Shown here piece by piece: positions 41,888-52,944 of a stretch of 64,000 bases of DNA. Within the stretch, counting starts at the first letter, position 1; each line of letters opens with the position of its first letter. The stretch covers positions 191,441-255,440 of the forward strand of contig NZ_KI669455.1 in assembly GCF_000507845.1 (NCBI RefSeq), in the 5' to 3' direction. Under the pieces are notes generated by a model. That model did not search any database, had not been told where the DNA came from, and worked only from the letters and a program-made list of their open reading frames with translations. The DNA is from Helicobacter macacae MIT 99-5501. Its GTDB lineage: Bacteria; Campylobacterota; Campylobacteria; Campylobacterales; Helicobacteraceae. The position numbers and the translations under genes are program-made.

Positions 41888-43020
41888 TTAAGGCTTTTTA
41901 TAATTTGCTTTGCTCCAATCAAAGCTATCATAAATCGCTAAGATTTTGTCTTTATTAAGCAACTTTGGGTCGATTCGTGTGCCGACAAGCGGACTTTGGC
42001 AGATTTCATCTAGTAAAAACGCACCCTTAATCCAATCATCACCAAATCCCGCGCGTGAGTTTTTCACAAACGGAAAGTGATAGTTGTTTAGCTCTGTGCA
42101 TATATTTCGCCTTCGATTTCTACAAGTCAAAGTCTCAAAAAATAGGTGCTTACTATTCTCATTTGGATGCCAAACTACAAAGTCTAAGCCATTATTATAA
42201 ATCAGCCAATCATCAACACCACGAAACAAAAAATCATCTTGTATCAAGCCGTGTTTTAGTTTTCTAATATACACTCGCCTTTCTCTAATAAGTATATCAA
42301 ATCGTGGCTTTATCACACTATCAAAACGACTTTTTGGCAAATAAAACGCCTTATATAGCTTCTTCGCATCATAAATATGGTCGCAATCGATTTTAATAAG
42401 CCATTGCTTTTTGGGAATATGAGATAGGGCGAAATTATAGTAATTATGTAGCTTATTTTCTTCGCGCTGTGGATTGTGAATCTCAATATGATGCGGATAT
42501 TTCGCGGGGATAAAAGTAGGATATTTCGCACAAAAATCTAAGATGATTTCCTCACTGCCGTCCGTGCAGTCATTATAAGCGATAATCCCACGCTGAATGG
42601 CAGGAAGTATGCTCTCCAAACAAGCCCTAAGCGTGATAGCTTCGTTACAAACGCGGATAAAAGCCCAAGGATTAAGCGGTAAGTGTGGATTAGATGAATT
42701 TTTATCAAAGTCAAAGTAGCCAAAGTGTGTCTTTTGGGTATTGCGCTTGTTATCGGTGTGCGGATTATCGCTCCCCCCCCCCCCCCTATAATCGCAGCGA
42801 TTTGGCGATTTTTAGTGATGAAATATTCGTTATTATGCGCGTTTATTTGCGCCAAAACTGCATTAGGCAAGTGCGAATCGACTTTATCAAGTGTGATGAT
42901 TTTATCAATTTTATCAAAGATGGCGTTTCGCGCCTTTTTGCGAGTGGCTTTGAATGGGATAAAATTGCATAAAAACTGCAAAATCGCCCTTTTGGTTAGG
43001 AAAATCGCGTATTCTAGCAT
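41888..43020 (-). CDS. CgtA-like beta-1,4-N-acetylgalactosaminyltransferase, phase-variable, out of frame
   Basis: The gene is split by a G14 run. Read through, it is about 377 residues and closely resembles C. jejuni CgtA, which adds GalNAc to LOS in ganglioside mimicry. From memory, matching stretches are [80 protein letters not shown] and ELNNYHFPF. The N-terminal part is basic and hydrophobic and precedes the tract. With 14 G the frame shifts and ends at 42538, so the gene is OFF; 12 or 15 G restores it. ATG 43020 is chosen for AGGAGG; the GTG two codons earlier is too close. Confidence 0.88.
42773..42786 (-). repeat. Poly-G14 contingency tract in glycosyltransferase gene
   Basis: Fourteen G on the minus strand (C14 on plus) lie after codon 78 of the glycosyltransferase. 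Upstream frame: ATA-(GGG)4-GGA-GCG. Downstream homology continues only in the frame AGC-GAT-AAT, reached when G number is a multiple of three. Confidence 0.95.
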
Positions 43021-43396
43021 TTGCACCTCCTAAGTAAATCGCAAGTCAAATCGTGCATAGGTTAAATAGTGAATCGTGTAAATTCTATCAAATCAAAAGT
43101 TGCCATTATAACAAAATTTGGATACAAAATTTAGATGATTAGCAATGAATATCACTCCAATGCCTAGTCATAAATCATTTTTCACAAGTGCTATTGCAAC
43201 ACCACATAAATTCTCTATAAAAATCATTACAAAAGCAAATCAAATACTTTACTACGCCTTATTGCATTTGCACTAAGACTTGCCCACAATAATACCCCCA
43301 AATTTTAGATTCTTTAAGCTATTTTTGTCTATAATGTCGCCACGATTATCCCACGCAATAGTAGTCTAAACAAGCTATATTTCTTAAGGAGCAAAT
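43021..43396. other. Divergent intergenic region before gatA
   Basis: This AT-rich gap of about 375 bases must hold promoters for the glycosyltransferase (minus) and gatA (plus). A plausible gatA -10 is TATAAT at about 43330-43335 (TTGTCTATAATGTCGCC). I see no operator or small gene. Confidence 0.45.
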
Positions 43397-46418
<3,022 letters not shown>

Positions 46419-46680
46419 ATTTTACGCGATTAGATTTTAGACATATAGATTTGTATAGTAGGCAAAACATAAGATTTATATTTTCATAAGCAAGTTTGGC
46501 ACGAGAGAATCTGTATCAATCGCTATGTTTTTGGCTTAATTGGCGATGATAAAGCAAAATCTCACACCATTTTGCCAAATCTAAAAAAAATCTATAAATA
46601 TTTTTTACAGCGACAAAACTCACAATAATAAGTTAGTCCAATCACAAAACACACCTATCACAACACACAAAGGAGATAAA

Positions 46681-48078
46681 ATGCTTGATTGTGCTCACAT
46701 AAAAGCCCTACAAAATATCGTAGGCAAGGAGAATTGCTACGATGACAAAGCGCATTTGCTAGCTTACTGCTATGACGCCACGCGCGAGCGATACGAGCCA
46801 GAAGCGGTGGTATTTCCGCGTGATGAGAGCGAGGTAAGCGCGATTCTCAAATACGCAAACACACACAAAATCCCCGTTATCCCGCGCGGTGCGGGCAGTG
46901 GATTTACAGGTGGGGCTTTGCCCGCTCAAGGCGGGATAATCCTCGCCCTAGAAAAGCACTTTAACAAGATTCTAGAAATCGATGAAAAAAACCTCATCGC
47001 CCGTGTCCAGCCCGCTGTGGTAAATAAAATCTTTCAAAACGAAGTGGAAAAACGCGGGCTTTTCTACCCGCCAGACCCTGCAAGCCAAGATTACAGCACT
47101 TTGGGGGGCAATGTCAGCGAAAACGCAGGCGGAATGCGTGCCGCAAAATACGGAATCACCAAAGACTTCGTAATGGCACTGCGAGCGGTGCTCCCAAATG
47201 GCGAGATAATCCGCGCGGGCAAAAAAACCATAAAAGATGTCGCGGGCTACAATGTCGCGGGAATCCTAATCGCAAGCGAGGGCACACTCGCCGTCATCAC
47301 CGAAATCACGCTCAAACTCATTGCTAAGCCTAAGTTCAAAAAATCCGCTATGGGCGTGTTTCCAAGCATTGAATCTGCGATGAATGCCGTGTATAAAACT
47401 ATGGCAAGTGGCATAACGCCTGTGGCAATGGAGTTTTTGGATAACCTAAGCATTCGCGCGGTGGAGGAGAAATTTCACAAAGGCTTGCCCCTTGACGCGG
47501 GCGCGATACTCATAACACAAGTCGATGGGGACTTAGAAGTGCTGATAGAAGACCAAATTGCGAGTCTAGAATCTCGATTTAGAGAAAATGGCTGCACGGA
47601 GTTCAAAATCGCGCAAAATGCCCAAGAGGAGGAGGATTTGTGGTTCGCACGGCGCAACGCAAGCCAAAGTATCAATATCTATGGCAAAAAAAAGCTCAAC
47701 GAGGACATTACCGTGCCTCGCTCGCGCCTGCCCGAGCTCCTAGCGCGTATCGGGGAGATGAGTGAGAAATATGGCTTTAAGATTCCCTGCTTTGGGCACA
47801 CAGGGGACGGCAATGTGCATACAAATGTAATGGTGGGCGACCCGAGCAAACCGCTTGATGAAGCCGAGCTCGCGCGGGGGCATAAGTGTATCGAGGAGAT
47901 TTTCAAAATCGCTGTGGAACTCGAGGGCACGCTAAGTGGCGAGCACGGAATCGGACTAAGCAAAGCACCTTTTATGCACCTAGCCTTTAGCGAGGCGGAA
48001 ATGGAGCTTTTTGGCGCGATAAAGAGGGCATTTGACCCAAATAATATCCTAAATCCCCACAAAATGGGACTTAAGTAA
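46681..48078 (+). CDS. glcD: FAD-linked 2-hydroxy-acid oxidase (GlcD family)
   Basis: GlcD-type proteins oxidise glycolate or D-lactate using FAD, passing electrons to Fe-S partners. The 465-residue protein has the FAD-binding PCMH fold (VIPRGAGSGFTGGALPAQGGII, TLGGNVSENAGGMRAAKYG, DVAGYNVAGILIASEGTLAVITEI) and the C-terminal substrate region (FGHTGDGNVHTN, LSGEHGIGL, FDPNNILNPHKM). The start has AAAGGAG. GlcE/GlcF partners are not adjacent. By eye the coding sequence is a little richer in GCG/CGC than its neighbours, which may reflect transfer but is a weak impression. Confidence 0.93.
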   Translation: MLDCAHIKALQNIVGKENCYDDKAHLLAYCYDATRERYEPEAVVFPRDESEVSAILKYANTHKIPVIPRGAGSGFTGGALPAQGGIILALEKHFNKILEIDEKNLIARVQPAVVNKIFQNEVEKRGLFYPPDPASQDYSTLGGNVSENAGGMRAAKYGITKDFVMALRAVLPNGEIIRAGKKTIKDVAGYNVAGILIASEGTLAVITEITLKLIAKPKFKKSAMGVFPSIESAMNAVYKTMASGITPVAMEFLDNLSIRAVEEKFHKGLPLDAGAILITQVDGDLEVLIEDQIASLESRFRENGCTEFKIAQNAQEEEDLWFARRNASQSINIYGKKKLNEDITVPRSRLPELLARIGEMSEKYGFKIPCFGHTGDGNVHTNVMVGDPSKPLDEAELARGHKCIEEIFKIAVELEGTLSGEHGIGLSKAPFMHLAFSEAEMELFGAIKRAFDPNNILNPHKMGLK

Positions 48079-48113
48079 TTTTCTAAATAATTCGTGTTTG
48101 AGTTTGCATAGCA

Positions 48114-48284
48114 TTTTTGTCATACTTAAAGCAAGCTAGCGACTAAAGAATCTCTCTTTTGTCTTTGAGATACTTCGCTTACGCTTAAGTATGACAAAAA
48201 GTATAGCAAAGTGAAGTGGCAAGTGGTGAATCTGTGGCTTTTTTTTGGATACTTCGGGCTTTGCCCTCAGTATGACAAAAAACC
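48114..48284. repeat. MITE-like inverted-repeat elements
   Basis: 48114-48200 is an 87-base element with perfect 16-base terminal inverted repeats, TTTTTGTCATACTTAA and TTAAGTATGACAAAAA, and the inner motif GAGATACTTCGC. 48247-48284 is a further half copy (GGATACTTCGGGCTTTGCCC, then TCAGTATGAC). Similar units lie at 49476-49553, 56042-56140 and 56381-56421. There is no transposase gene nearby. Confidence 0.8.
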
Positions 48285-48344
48285 TTGAGTATGAAAAGGT
48301 AAGTGTTGGTATGATAAAGTGGGTATCAAATTAAAAATGCAGAC

Positions 48345-48599
48345 TTAGTCCTGCTCCTCTGCTTCCCACACATTTTTGATAAGGTAGGGAATCACATAGC
48401 CTTTGCAAATCAAATCACGCACACTCTCATCATCAAATTTTAGCGACTTTCGGCATTTATAGGGCATAGTGGCGAGATTATAACAACGCGATTCCACTTC
48501 CTCCACAAATAAATCAGCGCGTTTTTGACTATCCAAACTTATGTAATCCGCAATGGCAAAAAGTTCATTTTCAAACCTATCGCTAAATATCACTTTCAT
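48345..48599 (-). CDS. ParE/RelE-family toxin with atypical C-terminus
   Basis: The 84-residue protein has the ParE layout: FSDRFENELFAIADYISLDSQKRADLFVEEV, LATMPYKCRKS, then VRDLICKGYVIPYLI. Relatives continue with a last strand that often ends in a basic or aromatic residue. This one ends NVWEAEEQD, an acidic tail not like the family, so the 3' end may be replaced and the toxin weak or inactive. It overlaps its antitoxin by four bases. Repeats start about 60 bases downstream. Confidence 0.75.
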   Translation of the reverse strand: MKVIFSDRFENELFAIADYISLDSQKRADLFVEEVESRCYNLATMPYKCRKSLKFDDESVRDLICKGYVIPYLIKNVWEAEEQD

Positions 48600-48832
48600 T
48601 TCTTGCGACTTTCTTTAAGCCTTTTTCGCACATTGCCAAAGACTTCCTCCGCGCTTAGCATTTTCATTTTGCCTTGTTTGATTAGCTCTATGTCGTTTTT
48701 GTAATTTTGGATTCGCTTCTCGTGCGCCAAATGCGCCAAAGCCCTTTGAATGAGTTCGCTATGGCTGATGTTCTCTTTGTCTGCTTCACTGATGACAAAG
48801 TTTTCCACTTCTTTTGGCAAGTCTATGGTCAT
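48596..48832 (-). CDS. Antitoxin partner of the ParE-type toxin
   Basis: The 78-residue protein starts MTIDLPKEVENFVISEADKE, then SHSELIQRALAHLAHEKR, a ribbon-helix-helix pattern. The helical, basic C-terminus (KMLSAEEVFGNVRKRLKESRKK) would contact the toxin. ATG 48832 is preferred to the GTG two codons upstream because AAGGAG lies at the correct distance. The toxin start overlaps the stop. Confidence 0.78.
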   Translation of the reverse strand: MTIDLPKEVENFVISEADKENISHSELIQRALAHLAHEKRIQNYKNDIELIKQGKMKMLSAEEVFGNVRKRLKESRKK

Positions 48833-48913
48833 ACTCACTCCTTTAGGTTTTGGCGTATTGTAGCATACTTATTTGGATTCTATGGATTTGGCTAAAGGGG
48901 ATTTAGCGATTTG

Positions 48914-49111
48914 CTAATCCTCTAAAACCTCAAATAGCTCTTTGATAATCTTTGGGTGCAAAGTTTTCCCGCTGTGGTGTGGTAATACCATTCGCTTGGA
49001 GTCTTTTTTATAGATTCTATGGCTACCTTTTTGCCTATCAATGACAAAGCCATTTTGTAGCAACAATGCCTCTGCTTCTTTAGCCGTGAGTTTGGGTAGC
49101 TTATCGCCCAA
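48914..49111 (-). CDS. hicA: HicA-family mRNA interferase toxin
   Basis: HicA is a small double-stranded-RNA-binding-fold RNase. The 65-residue protein has LTAKEAEALLLQNGFV, the catalytic histidine in QKGSHRIYKK, VLPHHSGKTLHPKIIKEL, and the short C-terminus EVLED. It begins at TTG 49111 inside the end of hicB (11-base overlap), with GAGGTG upstream. The order hicB then hicA is the reverse of the classical arrangement but is common. Confidence 0.92.
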   Translation of the reverse strand: MGDKLPKLTAKEAEALLLQNGFVIDRQKGSHRIYKKDSKRMVLPHHSGKTLHPKIIKELFEVLED

Positions 49112-49322
49112 ATGCCACCTCGATAGGCGTTATCATCGCCTCTTTTGTGGCAATACTTTGTATTTCGCTCTCCCCCAAACTCTCCAAATATAGCTCAATG
49201 GCTTCTTTGATATTTGCTCTAGCTTCCTCAAAACTTGCTCCCTCACTTACGCAACCCTTTAGCTCAGGCACAAAAGCAAAGTAGCCATTTTCGTCTTTTT
49301 CTATCACTGCGTTTATGAGCAT
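49101..49322 (-). CDS. hicB: HicB-family antitoxin
   Basis: The 73-residue protein matches the partial RNase H fold of HicB: MLINAVIEKDENGYFAFVPELKGCVSEGASFEEARANIKEAIELYLE. The 'F.A..PEL.GC...G.T..EA..N..EA...Y' signature is clear. There is no separate C-terminal DNA-binding domain, so it may rely on another factor for autoregulation. The start has AAAGGAC. Confidence 0.92.
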   Translation of the reverse strand: MLINAVIEKDENGYFAFVPELKGCVSEGASFEEARANIKEAIELYLESLGESEIQSIATKEAMITPIEVAFGR

Positions 49323-50084
49323 TGCTTGTCCTTTAGTGAATTTGTCGCGTATTGTAGCATAGTTATTTGGATTCTATGATTTTGATTTCGTTTGAATCTA
49401 AGTCGTAGAGTTGATAGACTAGCTTATTGATTTGAGATTCTAACTCGTTAGTGTTGTCATATTGTGATTTGTTTGTTTGTCATATTGAGCACTACGCTAA
49501 AAATCTCTATGTGGCTTTTGAGATACTTCGGCTAAAGCCTTAGTATGACAAGATAAAGTGTTGGTATGACAAAATGTGAAATAGGTTTTGATTTATGGAG
49601 GATTTTAGGGTTTTTAAGTGTTTTTGAAGTATTTTAGAAAGAATATTTGATTAGATTTTTAAGGCTTAAAATCAGCCATATAAATTATCGTTTTGCGAAG
49701 TAATCATTAGGGGGGATTCTCTATATTTTTTACAAAATATAGAGAATCTAAAAACATTCAGCGCAAAAGCTAATCAATTTTACCCAAAACGATGATTTTT
49801 TTATCCCCACATTTTTACCAATCATCGTTCAAATAGATAAGCATTTATAGCATTTTTCTTTACAAGCTATTGCTTTTTGCTTCACCTATTTTTGGACTTT
49901 TGGGGGGGGGTTGTTTGGATTCATCTGCTTGCCTCTATTCCCTTGTGCTTGGTCGTATTGGCGATTTGTGCCACTTGTGCCTTTGTTTGCATTTTGCTGA
50001 TTTGCAGAGTTGTCTCTAGGACTTATTTTATTGCTTTGGCTTTTGTTATTGCTTACCATTTCCTACTCCTTATCTTGTATTTTG
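49323..50084. other. Repeat-bearing, structured intergenic region
   Basis: These 760 bases hold no convincing gene. Contents: a MITE-like unit at about 49476-49553 (TTTGTCATATTGAG ... CTTAGTATGACAAGA); the hairpin array at 49687-49829 (listed separately); and a G9 run at 49902-49910 at the start of a short hydrophobic open frame (TTG 49877, 92 codons) that overlaps the end of the outer membrane protein gene and is doubtful. Confidence 0.65.
49687..49829. other. Structured element with nested and mutually exclusive stems
   Basis: A perfect 15-base hairpin (arms 49715-49729 and 49734-49748, loop TTAC) is nested within a 9-base outer stem ATCGTTTTG (49687-49695) / CAAAACGAT (49785-49793). The right outer arm overlaps another stem, AACGATGATT (49788-49797) / AATCATCGTT (49820-49829), so outer and 3' stems cannot form together. 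It could be a non-coding RNA, an attenuator-like switch, or a decayed mobile element. Confidence 0.5.
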
Positions 50085-50795
50085 CTAAAAGCTATATGTA
50101 TAGCGCAAAGACACGGTGTAGTATGTGCGTGTTATTGTTAGTGGCACATTATTAAAATTCGTATCATCAATCATTGTCGCCTTGATAAATGGCACTTTAG
50201 CCACTAGCTCAACCCCGTGATTTTCAGCCATATTTGCCCTTAGCCCCACATTTAGTGCGACATTAAATTTCGTAGTCTCTTGTGGACTTAATGACTTCGA
50301 GTCGCTACCATCAAATTTTTCGCTAACGATAGTTAAATCAGATAAGTATGTATTGCCACCAAGTCCCACACCGACAAATCCACCAAAATCAAAGCTACCA
50401 AAATTTTCAATCTCTTTGCTAACAAAATTTGCTAGGAAATCCACATTTACGCCATAATTTAGCAAGTAGTTTTGATGATAGGCATTGTCGCCACCCATTG
50501 CTGTTATGCTCCTGTCTCCATCCACGGTGGGGGTTGGTGCAGAGCCGTGTGCGTAGCTTAGGTTTGCATAGTAGCGCAATCCCAAGTAGGGGGTAAAAAA
50601 CTGCTTATACCCCGCTACAACTCCATAGCTTCCGCCAACGCCAAATTTGCTGTCTTTTAGGTCGCTTGTTTGAGAAGCTAGGTTAAATATACTTACCCCC
50701 GCTTCTAGCCCCACAAAAGCACCGCTTTTTTCGGCATTTGCCACACTCATAGCAGCTAGCATACTAGCTATTGCTAGATATTTTCTCTTTCGCAT
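50085..50795 (-). CDS. Helicobacter-type outer membrane beta-barrel protein
   Basis: The 236-residue protein has a signal peptide (MRKRKYLAIASMLAAMSVANA|EKSGAFVGLEAG). Alternating strands follow (FGVGGSYGVVAGYKQFF, YLGLRYYANLSYAHG, FDFGGFVGVGLGGNTYLS, NVALNVGLRANM), and the C-terminus TYYTVSLRYTYSF ends in Phe as recognised by the Bam machine. It resembles the Hop/Hof outer membrane proteins. The start has AAGGAG. Its promoter appears to carry a length-variable G run (50964-50979) with a leader of about 165 bases, so expression may vary between cells. Confidence 0.88.
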   Translation of the reverse strand: MRKRKYLAIASMLAAMSVANAEKSGAFVGLEAGVSIFNLASQTSDLKDSKFGVGGSYGVVAGYKQFFTPYLGLRYYANLSYAHGSAPTPTVDGDRSITAMGGDNAYHQNYLLNYGVNVDFLANFVSKEIENFGSFDFGGFVGVGLGGNTYLSDLTIVSEKFDGSDSKSLSPQETTKFNVALNVGLRANMAENHGVELVAKVPFIKATMIDDTNFNNVPLTITRTYYTVSLRYTYSF

Positions 50796-51253
50796 TCGCG
50801 CTCCTTAAAGTAAATATTTTTGGCAAAGCTAGTTTGCAAAGCAAAAAGCACCGCGCAAAATACATTAAACACAACGCATAAACACAGTGCTTATCTTTTT
50901 ATGAAACCTGCGGATTATCAAATTTCACAAAACAAATTTTGCAAAACTGCTTTGCCAAGCGATATTTTACCCCCCCCCCTTATTAAAATTTACTTAAAAG
51001 TAAAAAAATTTTTGATTTTTTTTTAAAATATTTTTTTTCTAATCCCAAAATTTTGTCAAAATTTTTAGTCATACAGAGCGACACGGCGACACAGCTTGAT
51101 AAATACCCCAAAACAACAAAACACGCAGATTTAAAAAATAGCTTTTATTAAAAATCCAATACTTGCTCTCAAAAAAGCAAAAATCCCCGCCACAAATTTA
51201 CCACAAATCTACCCCCGCAAATCTATCCCACAAATCCCCTTTCACAAATCCCC
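50796..51253. other. Intergenic region between glmU and the OMP gene
   Basis: No gene. The half near the outer membrane protein holds its leader and promoter. The half near glmU is A/C-rich (51090-51250, few G), with no hairpin that I can define. Confidence 0.5.
50964..50979 (-). promoter_or_regulatory. OMP promoter with G10 tract adjoining the -10 box
   Basis: On the minus strand a run of ten G (C10 at 50970-50979) directly precedes TAAAAT (50964-50969), a good -10, about 170 bases upstream of the outer membrane protein start. The run occupies the spacer, so slippage would change -35/-10 geometry. Confidence 0.6.
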
Positions 51254-52651
51254 TCACTTATCCCCGAAAAATTTCTTAAAAAACCCCGCTTTATTTACCT
51301 GCTTCACACGAGAAATCGCCAAATCCCCGCTCTTTATGTCATTTGTGATAGTAGAGCCAGCCGCGATAAGCACGCTAGATTCGACATTCACAGGGGCGAC
51401 TAGCTGCGTATCGCTACCGATAAATACATTTTCCCCCACACGCGTTTTGTGCTTTGCTTTGCCATCATAATTGCAAGTGATGACGCCAGCTCCCACATTG
51501 CTTCCCCTCCCTATCTCACAGTCCCCTAGATAGCTTAGATGCCCAGCTTTCACCCCGCGCAAATCCGCAGCCTTTGTTTCCACAAAATTCCCTATATGCG
51601 TAGAATCTATCACGCTTTTTGGGCGGATATGTGCAAATGGTCCAATATCACTAGAGATGATTTTGCTAGATTCTACCACGCTGTGAGACTTGATGATACT
51701 ATCTTTGATTAGGCATTTTCCTTTGATTACTACGCCATTTTCTAGCTCGCACTCCCCTTCAAACTCCACACCCTCTTCGATATATATGCTACTTGGCAAG
51801 TGCATTATCACACCATTTTTCATCGCTTCATTGCGCAATATTTCTAGCTTTTTTTCCTCTGCCTTTGCTAGCTCGTTTTTGGTATTTACCCCCATAAACT
51901 CATCTCTACACCCCTCAAACGCCCCGATACGCACGCCACTTTTTCGCGCTAGTGCGATGACATCTGTGAGGTAGAATTCTTTTTGAGCATTGTCATTAGA
52001 GATTTTGGGACAAAACTCGCTCAAAATCTCTCTATCAAACGCATAGATTCCAGCATTTACGATATTTAGGAGTTTTTCCTCCCTAGTGCAGTCTTTTTCC
52101 TCTACTATGGCTTCGATAGATTTTCCCTCAAAGATTATGCGTCCATAGCCTTGTGGATTTTCTAGCTTCATCGTGCTTATGGTGATTTTGGTGTAGGCTT
52201 TGGCAGAGGCGTTTTTGGCAGTGCAGTCGCTAGCGTCTTGCAAGCTAGATTTTGCTAGATTTTCTATGCTTGTCTTTGTGATAAGCGGTGTATCGCCATT
52301 TAGCACCACCACACGCGGATATGCAAAGTCTATGATTTTTTTGCCCTCACTGCCCAAATCACATTCGCTTTCAAAAAACGCCCCGCCTGTCCCGGGGAAC
52401 TCTCTATGATTTTGTATGTGAAATGTTAGATTTCCTTTTAACTCGCCACTTTTTAGGCACTCTTGCAGGTAGGATTGTATCATTTCCCTTTGATGATATA
52501 GCACGATATGCACATCTCCACTCACAGCTAGTGCCTCACGGACGATATAAAAAATCATCGGCTTGCCACAAATACTATGCAATACTTTTGGCTTAGATGA
52601 GCGCATACGAGTGCCAGCTCCAGCGGCTAAAATCATTACCGAAAAATCCAT
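51254..52651 (-). CDS. glmU: Bifunctional UDP-N-acetylglucosamine synthase GlmU
   Basis: GlmU acetylates glucosamine-1-phosphate and couples it to UTP to make UDP-GlcNAc for peptidoglycan and lipid A. The N-terminal pyrophosphorylase has MILAAGAGTRMRSSKPKVLH. The C-terminal left-handed beta-helix has the acetyltransferase region RPKSVIDSTHIGNFVETKAADLRG, HLSYLGDCEIG, GVITCNYDGK and TIGSDT-like NVFIGSDTQLVAPV. At 465 residues it is slightly long because of a Ser/Ala/Lys insert near 133-150. The start has AAGGG. Confidence 0.96.
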   Translation of the reverse strand: MDFSVMILAAGAGTRMRSSKPKVLHSICGKPMIFYIVREALAVSGDVHIVLYHQREMIQSYLQECLKSGELKGNLTFHIQNHREFPGTGGAFFESECDLGSEGKKIIDFAYPRVVVLNGDTPLITKTSIENLAKSSLQDASDCTAKNASAKAYTKITISTMKLENPQGYGRIIFEGKSIEAIVEEKDCTREEKLLNIVNAGIYAFDREILSEFCPKISNDNAQKEFYLTDVIALARKSGVRIGAFEGCRDEFMGVNTKNELAKAEEKKLEILRNEAMKNGVIMHLPSSIYIEEGVEFEGECELENGVVIKGKCLIKDSIIKSHSVVESSKIISSDIGPFAHIRPKSVIDSTHIGNFVETKAADLRGVKAGHLSYLGDCEIGRGSNVGAGVITCNYDGKAKHKTRVGENVFIGSDTQLVAPVNVESSVLIAAGSTITNDIKSGDLAISRVKQVNKAGFFKKFFGDK

Positions 52652-52944
52652 ATCTATCCCTTATCTTTTTAGAGTTTTTGCAAAATCCCACGCGACAAAT
52701 CGCAAAATCCACGCGCAAAAGTTATAAATCCACAAATTTTAGCATTTTTTTATCAATTAGCATTATTTAGCTTTTTTGGCAAGTAGCTTTTTGGCAAACG
52801 CTAGATTTTGCACAGCTCGCACTCGCTGTATTTTTTATATTTTTGTTTAACATTTAATTCTTTCTTAAGCTATATTTATTTACCATTTGTTTATTTTTTG
52901 CCAAGTAATTGTCAAAACCCAAAACTACAAAAAGGAATCTCACA
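52652..52944. other. Divergent intergenic region between glmU and the autotransporter
   Basis: AT-rich, about 290 bases, no gene. A copy of the frequent word GCTAGATTTT lies at 52800-52809. Promoters for both genes should be here, but I cannot choose a specific -10 among several. Confidence 0.45.

Noticed and set aside
41888..43026. Two separate genes (42538-43026 and 41888-42619)
   Set aside because: Both halves match one CgtA-like protein and join at the G14 run, so a single phase-variable gene is the better reading.
49877..50155. 92-codon hydrophobic frame as a real gene
   Set aside because: TTG start without a good Shine-Dalgarno, overlaps the end of an outer membrane protein gene; kept only as a low-interest observation because of its G9 run.
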